DNA of 64,000 nucleotides from Candidula unifasciata (GCA_905116865.2 CAJHNH020000200.1:75001-139000); one strand, 5' to 3'; counted from the first letter of the stretch, positions 1 through 11,170 are shown. Numbers and translations are program-made. The notes: a model not told the origin generated them from the letters alone.

Positions 1-650
1 GTCCGGTCCCATTTTGAACAAATAAGAATTTCTATGTCTCAATCTTATATAGTCCGTATGGTGTGGCGCTGGTGGTCATCACTGTAGCCGTGCAACGACG
101 AATTTAACTTGACTTTAGTTTAGAGACACATTAGCCGTGCGACGACGAATTTAACTTGACTTTAGTTTAGAGACACATTAGCCGTGCGACGACGAATTCA
201 ACTTGATTTTAGTTTGTTTACACATGAGCCGTACAACGAGGAATTTAACTTGATTTTAGCTTGATTACATATGCGAAGAAGCCTCGCAACTGTATATTAA
301 AAGGCCAACGCTCCGTGGCAGGCTCGGTTTGGTCAGACGCCCTGTCTGAATTGTTTGACTGCACGCAGTCTCAACGTAGAACAGGTGTGTCAGATCATGT
401 CGGCTGAGCAACGGTAGACTGGTTGATCGCATGGCCTTAGTATGGTTCCATAGTTAGCCCTGAATTTGTCTCTAGTAGGTAAACTGTGTAAAGATATATC
501 AGCATGTATCATCGCTCTGAGATATCTGATTTCATGTTGCTAGAAGCAAACTTTTATTCAGTTCTGCTTAATCAGAGAAGGAGCTGAGCACCTCACTGAG
601 ACCAAACAATTTTTCATTGTGTGAAAATTGGGGCTAAGAAAGATATAAGC
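1..650 (+). mobile_element. Possible LTR with tandem U3-like repeats (edge cut by window)
   Basis: Four 47-bp repeats lie just upstream of a TATA-like TATATTAAAA at 293-302. A decayed reading frame starts at 651, about 350 bp downstream. This order (enhancer-like repeats, TATA box, leader, first ORF) resembles an LTR retrotransposon 5' end. No second LTR, primer-binding site or pol domain was identified, and the 5' boundary is outside the window. A host promoter is an alternative. Confidence 0.28.
86..273 (+). repeat. 47-bp tandem repeat, four copies
   Basis: Units begin at 86, 133, 180 and 227 with AGCCGTGC-like sequence and are exactly 47 bp apart. The first two are nearly identical; the last two diverge in their 3' third. 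Confidence 0.9.
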
Positions 651-992
651 ATGACAGAAACTACAGTCTGTTCCATTGCACAATTGCAGACTGGAAGTAT
701 GGACAAAGCTGATATCATCAATGCTTTACAGACTAGTTTGGGGGATTATATTGAATCTCTGACGCTGACATAAATACGTGACCTAGGAATAATGCTTGGA
801 GAAGCGTCTTCGAGGTGCAGACAAGAGAACTATAACAATCTTCTCATGAAACAGTCAGCAGAGGTACCTCGGATTCGCTCCTGGATCCAAGGACTGAGCA
901 CTCATGACAATGTTCAATGTGCAGTGACATCGACTGTGAAAACATATCTATTCCTGTGTTCTCTGGTATTTTCTTCTTTATTGCTATTTTAG
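651..992 (+). pseudogene. Unrecognised short reading frame with internal stop
   Basis: From ATG 651 the frame stays open to TAG near 990 except for one TAA at 769-771. The protein is not recognised. Its place downstream of the LTR-like region suggests the start of a gag-like frame, but there is no sequence proof. The last residues are hydrophobic and may just be read-through into non-coding sequence. Confidence 0.25.
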
Positions 993-1131
993 TTCACTTA
1001 ATTCTGCGTCTGCTGAGTTGACCAGTTTGGTGAAAACGGAAGTTTCCCAACATTCGCCATTAGCTGTATAATGTTACAGACATCAGGAGTAAACATGTCT
1101 TTGTAACAAACAAGGGAGGGAAGCAGGGGGG

Positions 1132-1260
<129 letters not shown>

Positions 1261-1683
1261 ATGAGGGGACGAAACTGCGAGAACGTTTCAAATACAGTGT
1301 TAAACACATCACAGAAAATCTCTGTCCAATTCAGCAAACATATTTCACCTCTCTCTCTCTCTCTCCCCCCGACATTCTTGTTTAGAAATTGGATATAATT
1401 AGAGCACATTCCAGCGTTTGTAGTTAAGAATGAGATATATTTGAGGATGCTAACCATTGTTTGTTAAATGATGTGTGAATGGAATCATCTGATGACACGA
1501 ATGAGGAAAGAGGAGTGTAGTGTAAGACAGACCTGCATGCCCAATTCTTGACGATTTGAAAATAAAAATCGTTCGTTCTCTCTCTCTCTCTCTCTCTTCC
1601 CCTCCCTCTTTCTCTCCTTGCGGCAGACATATGACAGAGGAAACTGGTCGAGTGATAGCATAGGTAACATGGGTGTTTTGGGA

Positions 1684-1935
1684 AAGTGCCGTGGTGCAGC
1701 AGCTAGATGCTCTCCTACAGATCCGAAGGAAGGGGAGTTCAGAGCTTAAGTTTTTTAAAACTCTCTTTCCAAAAATGACTTTGGCTGCTAGGTCAACTCA
1801 GTCTTAGGTACCAGGTAAAAGCCATGGGAGGTAAAGGCGACCGGTGTAAGGGTGTCCGCCCACATTACGACCCATTCAGTGCCAATTTGTTTATAAAACA
1901 AAGGTCTAGCCCTACATGGCTAGCCCCAAACGTTA
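1684..1935 (+). mobile_element. tRNA-derived SINE, family C (old copy)
   Basis: It begins with a tRNA-like head (gtgcagcagctagatgctct), followed by the body shared with copies at 22255 and 47130: GGTACCAGGTA and GTAAAGGCGACCGG. The B box is degraded and the 3' hairpin tail is missing. Confidence 0.65.
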
Positions 1936-2039
1936 GAAAGCGTGGAGAGGGGGTCCTTTGAATGGACGTTTGACAGAAGAGCAATGCACTTTTCAATAAA
2001 TGGGCCTAATTTCAGGCTAAGACAAACCTAATCTGACCA

Positions 2040-2350
2040 TAAGTTGCTTCGTAGCCCCTAAGTGCCCGAGTGTAATGGCTCACTTCTGGGCTTTAATCTT
2101 GTCCCAGATCGTGAGTTTTGCGTGCGCGCCTGTTTTACAGATCTGGCATGTTTGTTTGCAGATTGACGATTTCTTGCCTCTCACACAGAGGCGCTCCGAC
2201 TTCGAAGGAAACATTCCTCATTAGTCGACTTTTACGACATGCTTGTTGGTGTGATGGGGTGAGGAGGATGGGAGTGGGGGCAGTTAGTATACTCCACCCC
2301 CTCCTTTCCAGCCCTCGAAAAGGGACCTCGAAAACCAAGCGGAAAAAAGC
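2040..2350 (+). repeat. Dispersed repeat F, copy 1
   Basis: It shares CGACTTCGAAGGA and GCATGCTTGTTG-type blocks in the same order with 7060-7320. The element at 38758 has a related GCATGTCGTAAGAGGCGAC motif on the other strand, so this may derive from a LINE 5' end. No coding content is recognised. Confidence 0.5.
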
Positions 2351-2410
2351 ATGAATCAGTCTATCTGTGTACATATGTACCTGCTTACTCACAAGTCACA
2401 CAATATCAAT

Positions 2411-2446
2411 GAATGAATGAATGAATGAATGAATGAATGAATGAAT
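2411..2446. repeat. (GAAT)n microsatellite
   Basis: Nine tandem GAAT units. Confidence 0.95.
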
Positions 2447-3255
2447 CGATTGGTCGATCATTTGATCAATCAATTAGCTATCATCTATTTGTCGATATCC
2501 CTAAACATGCCTCTCTTTTCCTGCCTGCTAGTCCACTCATCCATATACCCAGTCTGACTGTCTAGCCACCCAACTATCTGTCCATCTGTTCACCCACCCC
2601 TTCATCCGTCTGTATGCTTGCCTGCCTGTTCACCCGACGGGCCTGCGTGCCCAATTTGTAACCCTTCGAAAATAAAGTTTGTTCGTTCTAAATACGAATC
2701 TAGCAGCCTATCGACCTACATGTCTGTTTATTTTACAGTCTGCCTGTCTGCCAGTTTATCTCATTGTTTGTCGGGTTGTCTATCCATCCGTCCGCCTGTT
2801 TATCTATATGTCCACCAGTCTGCCCTAGATGCTGACACAACCACCCACCACCAGGCTTCCACCACCCCTAAACAACATTATGAAACAGACAGACGAGACA
2901 AGCAGGGCGCGAAAAGTTCTGTTTGCAATGTCCGAAACCTTCAATCACGAGCAATTTTTGCTTGCTTCTCCAAACGGAAAATGCACGTCTCCAGCGGATT
3001 AAAACAGGCAATTCTCCGAGCAGAAAGCAAATACAGTCTCAGATAGATTAATTATCGATTCTGCTTATTTTAGGCAAAGACGTTAAGGCCGTGTACGACA
3101 ATCGACATAGCTCAATTGTCATTCTTTTGTTGTCTCGAAACGTTCCAACTGAGAAATGAAAGCATTAGGGAGAAAATTAAGAAATGGAAACATGACGTTA
3201 ACATCGCGATGAGAATTGTCATACAGACGTATAGATAAATGCAGAATTCACACAT
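2447..3255. other. No feature assigned
   Basis: 2500-2840 is pyrimidine-rich degenerate sequence with many CTGCCTGTC and ATCTGTCC words, probably an eroded simple repeat. The rest shows no gene or repeat I can support. Confidence 0.5.
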
Positions 3256-3680
3256 ACACGCAGACGGACTAATGTCAACAGACAGTCACATAGACAGTCA
3301 CACAAACATACGAGTATATACATACACACAGAGGGACACATATCCCCACACGCACACGCAGTCGCAAACGGTTACACACACACACACACAAATATAGATA
3401 CGCACATATACACATATACAATCACACACACATTCACGCAGTCTCACACACATGGTCACATACACAGACACATCGATATAAGTCACACACAAAGTCGCAC
3501 AGACGCAGCCACACGCAGGCGCGCGCAAACACACACACACACACACAAATACCCATATAAAACACTATAATAATTGAACACACACACAGACACACAAATA
3601 TACCCATTTAAATCACTCTTATAATTAAACACATACACATGCCCTAACATACGCAGACACACATACCCGCACACAGTAAA
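3256..3680. repeat. Degenerate CA-rich cryptic satellite
   Basis: Long run of CACA, CATACA and CAGACA words with no fixed period. A near repeat of about 55-65 bp (TATAAAACACTATAATAATTG versus TTTAAATCACTCTTATAATTA) is seen at 3557-3630. Confidence 0.85.
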
Positions 3681-3845
3681 TACAGATGATCAGTTTTCTG
3701 CAAAGCTGCGATATTTGCACCTCTCGGCCGAACCATTCGACTTTATCATTGGTTGATGAAGTCGGATGTATCGGCCAAAGTTAGATAAAAAACAAAGGAC
3801 TGATCCCAGCCGATCATGCACTAGTTCTTTCTACAAGTTCTAGAC

Positions 3846-4285
3846 CAGTGGTTCTCAAACATCCTAATGCCGCAACCCTTCAATAGAGTTCCTCATGTTG
3901 TGGCGACCCTTCAATACAGTTCCTCATGTTGTGGCGACCCTTCAATACAGTTCCTCATGTTGTGGCAACCCTTCAATACAGTTCCTCATGTTGTGGCAAC
4001 CCTTTAATACAGTTCCTCATGTTGTGGCGACCCTTCAATACAGTTCCTCATGTTGTGGCGACCCTTCAATACGGTTCCTCATGTTGTGGCGACCCTTCAA
4101 TATAGTTCCTCATGTTGTGGCGACCCTTCAATACAGTTCCTCATGTTGTGGTAACCACCAAACCATAAACATGTTTTCGTTGCTACTTCAATGAATATGT
4201 GTTTTCCGATAGTCTTAGGCGACCCCTGTGAAAGTGTCGTTGGACCCACACAAAAGGCTCGTGACCCATAGTTTGAAAACCGCTG
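3846..4285 (+). mobile_element. SPIN-like non-autonomous hAT transposon
   Basis: The left end is CAGTGGTTCTCAAACAT and the right end reads, in reverse, CAGCGGTTTTCAAACTAT, an imperfect terminal inverted repeat. Flanks are TTCTAGAC (3838-3845) and TTTTAGAC (4286-4293), a 7/8 match expected for the 8-bp target duplication of hAT elements. Interior segments such as GTGTTTTCCGATAGTCTTAG, GCGACCCCTGTGAAAGTGTC and TTCGTTGCTACTTCA closely resemble the SPIN (hAT-Charlie) consensus as I know it from tetrapods. There is no transposase. The middle has grown by a 31-bp tandem repeat. Confidence 0.85.
3888..4166 (+). repeat. 31-bp tandem array inside the SPIN-like element
   Basis: Nine units start at 3888, 3919, 3950, 3981, 4012, 4043, 4074, 4105 and 4136, each GTTCCTCATGTTGTGG plus CGACCCTTCAATACA. 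The unit is element sequence normally present once. Units 3 and 4 share a CAACCC variant. Confidence 0.96.
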
Positions 4286-4293
4286 TTTTAGAC

Positions 4294-4830
4294 TCTATTA
4301 AACTTCCCATACTGATTCGCTTACCCATCGTCTAATTCCCTCTGTGCCACCTCTTCTCTCGCTCCCTTCCTCTGATTATTTCCCTCTCATTCTCTCATTC
4401 CTTCCACACCACCCCAACGTTAAGACCAGATTTGTCAAAGCTGTGTCCGCTGCAGTGTGAAGGTGATCCGCACGAAAGTAACTTATGTACGTGTCCGTAC
4501 CTCGTATAGAGGGATAGTTTACCCTCTGGTTTCTAGTAGCGTGAATTAATGTATGGTGAAATTATTTTGTATGAAGTGTCACCAACATGAGAATTTGGAA
4601 AGCTCTGCTTTAGACGTTACACATTGGAGCGCGTCAGTCATGACTATGATTGCCATCTCCATTACTGGGGATTCTACCATCTTGTTTTGGTTTCGTTTCG
4701 TAGTTATCTCCCGTAGTTTGGCGACTTTCTGGAAACATGGTGGAGTAGTTACATTGTCTGCTTCTGGTTTAACTTGCCGGGTACAAGAAAACGCGTATTA
4801 TATCTCATGCTATCAAAAATGATCGAATTA
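4294..4830. other. No feature assigned
   Basis: Pyrimidine-rich at 4330-4410, then apparently unique sequence. The 89-codon frame at 4553-4822 has no recognisable domain. Confidence 0.4.
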
Positions 4831-4835
4831 GAGAA

Positions 4836-5010
4836 AGTGAAGAAAAACAAGCAGAAGATAATAATAAAGAAGTAGAAGAAGAAGAGAAAGAAGATGAGGA
4901 TGATAAAGAAGTAGCAGAAAAAGAAAAAGAAGAAGAAGAAAAGAAGAAAAAGAAGATAGAGGTGGTGAAAGTAGGAGAAAAAGAAAAAGAAGAAAAAGAA
5001 GAAGAAGCAG
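4836..5010 (+). repeat. GAA-rich polypurine tract
   Basis: Imperfect GAA/GAAAAA repeat, broken by GAT and GTA words. ORFs on either strand are low complexity only. Confidence 0.9.
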
Positions 5011-5279
5011 CCCGCACGCACACACTCACACACATTGTGCTTTCTATAAATATTTATCTTTTCCTTGCACATCATGAGTAGAAAACATGAAGATTTTTTT
5101 TATTGCAGACATCCCTTTGTGTCTTCCTGTTTATTTAGACATTCCTTGAATTATAAATTCTCTATAAAAGTAATTTATGGCGTTTCATCATATGAGTTCC
5201 ACATACTGAGATTTAAAAATTTATGCGTTCAGATTAAAAAGTTATTAATTTATATTCAATAAAGCTTTTCAACTGTAGA

Positions 5280-5925
5280 TGTTGAGTTATCTGGGCAGCA
5301 TTTTACAGTGTGCTGTTTTTATGCAATTATCATATGGTGACTTGTTTTTTCAAGTTCGATATCATGAGTTATTTGTAATAAGTATATGTGTTGAGTAATT
5401 TATATAAGTTCTATATGGTGAGTTGTTGTACGTGCCCTATATGATGAACTGTTTATAGAAGTTTTATATGTTGAGCTATTTATTCAAGCTTTATATTATG
5501 CGCTCTTATACAAGATTTACGTAATGGACCTATGTATAATGCTATTTATACGAGCTTTATTTAGTTATTAACAGAGTTTTACAAGAGAAGCTGTTTATAC
5601 AAGCGGTATATAAAGAGCTTTTTATAAAGCTTTTTACAAAGAACTATTATAAACGATTTTGAAATTTATACCGTCAGTTAATTATGCCAGCTTTATATGA
5701 TGAGCTATTTATAAAGCTTTATATAACGAGCTTTTATAAACGATTTATGAAAGCTCTATAGTCAGTTAATATGCATACTTTAAAAGATGAGCTATTAAAT
5801 AGCTTTATATGTAGAGTTATTTGTAAAATTGTATATGATGAGCTTTTTTAAATGAGCTTTTTATAAAGCTTTATATAAATAGCTATTAATACACGCTGTA
5901 TATGATAAACAGTTCACACAATCTC
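5280..5925. repeat. AT-rich degenerate tandem repeat
   Basis: Loose repetition of TATATGATGAGCTATTTATA and AGCTTTATA words, period roughly 25-30 bp, decayed to different degrees. The words AGCTTTATA and TATAAAGCT make it locally palindromic. No coding potential. Confidence 0.75.
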
Positions 5926-5928
5926 TGG

Positions 5929-6122
5929 AGTCGCCGTAGTGGAGCGGTTAGACTCTCGCCTGCGGGTCGAAAGAGTCAGACTTTTTTTCCAAAAAAACCT
6001 TAGCTTCCAGGAAGACACAGCCTTGAATATGTACCAGGTAATGTCTGGGGAGGTAAAAGCGGCCGACGAGATGCTGATCACATTAACCCCCACGTGCTGA
6101 TTGATCAATGAAATATAGGTCT
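5929..6122 (+). mobile_element. tRNA-derived SINE, family C
   Basis: Head gtagtggagcggttagactc with an A-box-like block, then GGTAATGTCTGGGGAGGTAA and GCGGCCGACGAGATGCTGA. The B-box region is deleted or altered. It abuts the family A SINE at 6126. Confidence 0.75.
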
Positions 6123-6125
6123 AGT

Positions 6126-6478
6126 TCAGAGGTTTTTGAACAACGGATCAACATCATGGCACACGGGTAGTAACCCATAAGTGCTCCGTTCTTCTTCTAA
6201 CTCGAAGGTGCTCAGCACAGTGCACAGGCTCTGTAGCACCGGCGAGGATCCTGAAATACTTTGTGTAGATTTTAAACTCCAAATTTTCGATATCCAACTG
6301 CAAAGGGATTTTTTTGTGCGCAACAATGCACACGGGCGTCCTATCTCACTACCAAGAGACCAGGGAAAATATATAGAAATACAAGTCCACTTGAAAACAT
6401 CCCAGCCCTTACCGGGGGATTAAACCCGGAACCTATAGCAATCGAGGCGGACACCATGCCTCGAAACCACACAGCCCC
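6126..6478 (-). mobile_element. tRNA-derived SINE, family A
   Basis: Minus-strand copy of the roughly 370-bp element at 20590, 21575 and 33085. The tRNA-like head (CATGGTGTCCGCCTCGATTG) and B-box region (GGTTTAATCCC) are at the high-coordinate end; the tail with CATCATGTGCC-type sequence ends near 6126. Confidence 0.82.
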
Positions 6479-6499
6479 AAATGGTCTAGCTTTATATGC

Positions 6500-7059
6500 C
6501 TAATACGTCTAAATTCGTGGAAAAGGGTTCTCGACTTTAGACAATCTTCATACCAACAGCTGTCACTGCATGGCTAATGCAGGTCCCAGTCTCTTTCACG
6601 GTGATCTTCTCGTACCGACGACTAAAAGCCACGAGAATAATCTGTTCTCCCCCCCCCCCCCCCCTAAACTTCATGCAGCGTAAATAAAACCCTACTAGGC
6701 TGAGAACTGTCATAGTATTTAGCAACTTCTGAGAAATTTCTCATAGGCAGAAGTCAATCAGACGCACCGAGAGTTAGTAGCGGATAAAATGCAATGCAAA
6801 AGAGAAAGCCAAATACGCGAAAGATGCAACTGCAAAGCAAAATAAAAATACCAGCAAATGGTTAATCAGTAGAAGTAAATACTGTAAAGAAACGCCTACT
6901 CACCTTAGTTGGCTGAAATGAACATAAATGGTGAATGTTTGCTGTTCAAATTATAAATGTGAAATACATTCTCTCTCCATGTTCAGAAGCGAGAAAGTTG
7001 GAGGCTACCAAACCTTTCCTTCTTTTCTTCGCTTTCACCGGCTGTAAACTCCGGCAGAA
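6500..7059. other. No gene seen; short C tract
   Basis: A C15 run lies at 6650-6664. The rest looks like unique, non-coding sequence. Confidence 0.4.
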
Positions 7060-7320
7060 AGTTCTGGGTGTTCGTCCACCTCCGGACTTTGGTATTGTTC
7101 CTGAACCTGAGTGTTGCGTGTACGTCTGTTTGAAACATCTCTCTTATCTGTTTGCAGACCCGTGGTTCCTTGCCTCTCAGGCAGATGCACCTCGACTTCG
7201 AAGGATGCCCTTAAAGAGTCAACTCCTACGGCATGCTTGTTGCGGAGGTAGTGCGTTTATTCTTGTTTCCCCCACAATAAAGCTTGAAACCCACAGGGGG
7301 AAAACCGCTGTTTTATAGGG
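7060..7320 (+). repeat. Dispersed repeat F, copy 2
   Basis: Diverged copy of 2040-2350, same orientation, sharing TGTTTGCAGA, TTCCTTGCCTCTCA, CGACTTCGAAGGA and GGCATGCTTGTTG blocks. Confidence 0.5.
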
Positions 7321-7494
7321 TGCCCTTTGATCTAAAATTGGACACCAACCACTGTGTCTCTGTATATGTGTTCGAGTATGTATGTAGGGATGTTTAGATG
7401 CGGCTGGATATATGCATTTGAATGTTTGTATGTCCGCATGTGCTAAACGAGAAAGAGAATTCTTAAAAGCTACATAAATCATATCTTGATATAC

Positions 7495-7862
7495 TGAAAT
7501 GAATCAAGGATAGTTGGTAGATTACTTGGAAGCTGCGAGGTGTTTTATAGACGAATGATGAGAATACCCTGGACAGACAAAAAGAGTAATGAGGATGTCT
7601 TGAAAGAAACTGACTCACAAAGAGAATTGATTACCCACATCAGAAAGAGACAACCTACATTCTTTGGTCGTGTGATGAGAAGGAGAAAACTGGAGTACAT
7701 CGTGACGGTAGGAAAGTTAGAGGGGAGGAGAGGCAGAGGGAGACGGAGAGAAACTATGCTGGACGTTTTTACATCAGGATCATCTGTGTCAGAATTGATT
7801 GAAAGTACACGAGACAGAAGATTATGGATAGACATGACTACCAACGCCACACGACATTGACT
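7495..7862 (+). pseudogene. Non-LTR retrotransposon, C-terminal end of reverse transcriptase
   Basis: The frame gives FYRRMMRIPWTDK, FFGRVMRRRKLEYIV, RRGRGRRRETMLDV and a tail of STRDRRLWIDMTTNATRH. This is the C-terminal LRRxxxIxWxD ... RGRxR ... DR region of a common family of animal endonuclease/reverse-transcriptase LINEs. It is 5'-truncated; a diverged sister copy is on the minus strand at 17350-18500. The 3' tail continues to about 8100. Confidence 0.8.
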
Positions 7863-7890
7863 TTTGGTACCACACAAGATGTTTTGATAA

Positions 7891-7935
7891 AGTTAGTTGC
7901 GAATCCTTTACAGGACGTTGCAGAACCCACCCTAG
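7891..7935 (-). mobile_element. SINE family B tail fragment
   Basis: Reverse complement of the last 40 bp of the copies at 31570 and 48180 (GGTTCTGCAACGTCCTGTAA). Confidence 0.55.
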
Positions 7936-8454
7936 CATGTTTCCGTTGTTTTAGTTTTTCTAGGCAAATTTCACATACAGTAGTTTTGCTTTATCTTTTT
8001 GAAGTTTTGATAGTTTTGACATGTTTTAATACTTTCTATAAATGTTGCATTATTACTTTAAATTTTGGTATTGTACGCTGGATTCAATAAATGTTGTTAG
8101 AGAAGGAAGACCAACGTGTATTATGCCATTAGTCATGTACTGTTTCCTTGTTAAAGAAAGAACCTGTGAACAAATAAATAAAGAACGCAGGAAGCTCACA
8201 GTGCAAGATCAAGCACCTTAAAAAAAGCAACATTTTAACTTACAATTGCAGCAGAAAAATGTGGAGTTGAAGATCGTTTTCCATTAGTGTCAAAGCTTGT
8301 GCTTAGTCTTTTAGCATAACCTTATTTCTTCGCAGCCAGATAAAGGGTTTCCTCTCTGCTTAACAATGGCACAAGACATCTACGTGGCTGCTTCTGGATA
8401 CGTCAGTAATGGTAATTTTTGTGTATTCGTGTGGTTTTGATTTATGTATGTGCT

Positions 8455-8580
8455 TATGAAGGCTCTGTAGCCACAAAGTTCACTTTTCTTTTGTGATTGT
8501 TATACTGTGAAGCTCGCTAATCTTCTTTTCGTTCAGTTTTATACCTTTTCACGATATTAACAATATAAAAATATTTTTTA
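8455..8580 (+). repeat. Dispersed repeat pair, copy 1
   Basis: Diverged match to 34665-34860 (AAGGCTCTGTAGCCACAAAG versus AAGCCTGTGTGGCTGCAACG, then GTTCACTT and GTGAAGCT blocks). Nature unknown. Confidence 0.4.
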
Positions 8581-8701
8581 GAGCCGTTCTTCTTTAAAGC
8601 CATCAACATTAAATGTCCCCAAGAATCTTGCTTTGATTCTGCCATCCTTTGAGAAGATACATCATAGATATTTGCATCGTCGAGGCGACCAAAAGAGCTA
8701 G

Positions 8702-9052
8702 AAGCAGAACCACATATCTTCCTCGACACTTGACACGGTAAAAAAGAGATTGAAGAAGAAACAGAACCATATATCTTCCTCGACATTTGACACGGTAAAA
8801 GAGAGATTGAAGAAGAAGCAGAACCACATATCTTCCTCGACACTTGACATGGTAAAAAAGAGATTGAAGAAGAAACAGAACCATATATCTTCCTCGACAC
8901 TTGACGCGGTAAAAGAGAGATTGAAGAAGAAGCAGAACCACATATCTTCCTCGACACTTGACGCGGTAAAAGAGAGATTGAAGAAGAAGCAGAACCATAT
9001 ATCTTCCTCGACACTTGACGCGGTAAAAGAGAGATTGAAGAAGAAGCAGAAT
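8702..9052 (+). repeat. 57-bp minisatellite, six units
   Basis: Anchor CTTCCTCGACACTTGAC recurs every 57 bp (8718, 8775, 8832 and on). Since 57 is 19 codons, several frames on both strands remain open; the plus frame repeats KKKQNHISSSTLDAVKERL. Long ORFs here follow from the period and are not evidence of a gene. Confidence 0.95.
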
Positions 9053-9059
9053 TTAAATA

Positions 9060-9855
9060 AAAATTTCAGCGTCCTTAAACATCAGCATTTTAGTAGAAAA
9101 GATCTGAAGGGTGCTTTGCTTTCAAGTCAATGCTGGCTTTCCTTATTTTTTTTTTCTTTTTAAATGAACAAGTGGTCCTATTAACGTTTCCCGGTCCATC
9201 TATACACTGGCTGAGCTTTCATTCATGCTTTCTCAGACTGTTCTACGTCAGATGAGTGTCACGTTGTCTTGCCTGAAATTACATCAGCGCCGATGTCGCG
9301 TGTTCTATACTACACCACGACACAATTTTTAACGACCCCAGAATATCTAGAACTGAACCTAACCAAAACCTCGCCTACCTACAGCTTGAGCCTAGGTCAC
9401 TCGAGACTCTTTTCAACGAAATCAGTAAAACATGACACCCCTCTAACCTAGACCAGACTGAGAAAGTGTGAAGATGGGCCAGGAAGCGTGAATAGGACCG
9501 AACAAGTAGAAACATTGTATTCTTTTCTACTTCCGTTTTTTGAAATTTCAGAGCTGTTTTAATTTTACAACTCCTCTTCACATCTGAATTTTCTGATTAG
9601 TTTTTATTTTTAGGTGTTAAATTGCCTTTTCAAATCCTTTAATTGTGAAGTGAACGGACATTTCGGCTTCTGAGTCCAGTTTTTGTTCGGTTTGTTTTAT
9701 TCTCTCCATCTGCCATCTTTGTTTCCATTTCAAGGAGAATGCAAGCTCCCCTTGGTGTTATTCTAGAACTTCACTGCTATCAACTGATGTGACTTGGGCT
9801 GTAGTTGGCTAGACAATTTTTGCTATTCCGGGTTTTGGCTTGGCTTACGAAAAAC
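9060..9855. other. No feature assigned
   Basis: No repeat copy elsewhere in the window and no convincing coding frame. Confidence 0.4.
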
Positions 9856-9859
9856 AAAT

Positions 9860-10020
9860 CATTCCGTTTAACCAGCATACTCAAAGGGGAAGTTGTAGAT
9901 TACAGTTGTGACTAGGTTTTGTACGCCACATAAAATGGCTTAGCACTGCTCGCGACCAAACAGACCTGAAAAGGATTTTTGCATTGTTGATGCGATTAAA
10001 GGAAAGAGACCCAAATACTG
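9860..10020 (+). repeat. Dispersed repeat E, copy 1
   Basis: The block GTTGTGACTAGGTTTTGT plus TAAAATGGCT and CCTGAAAAGGA recurs at 53760-53900 (same strand) and partly at 52325-52415 (opposite strand). No coding content. Confidence 0.6.
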
Positions 10021-10431
10021 TCAGACAAGTCATCTACTGGCCAGCCAATGGACGATCACGTTCAGCCTGCTGCTAGTAGATGTAATTATAACTGTGGTCT
10101 GGTTTCTTTGTGCCAAATATACTTGCTAAGATGTTGTATGCTTTAACAGTTTTTTGGTGTGTTTCATTTTATTTTATATCTCTACTAGTTCCTTCTAGCT
10201 TGCCTCAGTACTGTTAATCGACGACGCTACAAGTCGCCATCGTAAAAACATCCTTTTTTTTACCATCAGATTCCTAGCTGAAGTAGTACTTTTGAGTTCA
10301 ACACATCCAGATATACGAGAGAAATCAAACCATCTTCAAAATCTGTCCCAAAATTAACAAAACAAAAACAAAAATTATTGACCTTACCAATAGTTCACAC
10401 AACATAAAACTAAACTATTATTTTTTGAAAA

Positions 10432-11055
10432 AGTCAACAGGTTTACAAGCCTCTTAATTAATATGACGTCTACAGGGGACTCAGCGCCAGAGATATCACC
10501 TAGAATCGCACTGACATTTTGTGCCTTTAACAATCTGTCAAACTTCTGGAAGTCAAAGATACTCAGCAATCACACAAACCTTAAGATCTTTACCTCTTGT
10601 GTGACTCCAGTGCTAACTTATGGATGCTAGAGTTGGAAAGCAACGGCAGCTCTCGATAAAAAAAAAAAAAAAAATATTAGACAGCTTTGAGAACACATGT
10701 CTTAGAAGAATACTAAATGTCTACTGGACAGATTTCATTTCCAAAAGGCAAATAAGACAAGAGACGAAGCCAGACAATGTATCCAATTTTATAAGAAAGC
10801 GCTGCTGGAACTACATCAACCATGCACTCAGAATGAATAAGACAAGACTTCCCTATCAAGCCCTCACATGGACACTGGAAGGCAAAGAAAACGGGGGACA
10901 ACCAAGAGAGACTCTGGTAGAACCATCATCAGGGAAGGCTTAACCTTGGGCCTAACAAACGTCCAAGAAAAGCAGGTGGCAACGAACTGCCAGACATGGA
11001 GAGCTATGACCTCTGCTATGACCTCTGCGCCGCCCTAGGTAAATGAGGAAAGACT
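10432..11055 (+). pseudogene. RTE-like LINE, C-terminal reverse-transcriptase remnant
   Basis: The frame reads AFNNLSNFWKSKILSNHTNL, FTSCVTPVLTYGC, a stop, SWKATAALDKK, then CLRRILNVYWTD, FIRKRCWNYINHALRMNK and a decayed GRP-like end. The layout matches the C-terminal part of the copy at 38758-41935 (FxxLxxxWxSK ... LLYGAE ... LRRI ... RRWRWIGHTL). A15 at 10661-10675 sits inside the frame. 5'-truncated and inactivated. Confidence 0.78.
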
Positions 11056-11170
11056 AACTAACTAGCCAATTTACTAGTACGTCATAATGTTCATCTTTGC
11101 CAGTCTTGGGAACTGTTCAGTAAGTTAATAAGGTGCCGTCTTCTAAAAGAAGGTGAGCTACTGGATCTAA

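Noticed and set aside
8517..9163. Overlapping 80-165-codon ORFs on both strands
   Set aside because: The 57-bp repeat is a multiple of three, so several frames stay open at once.
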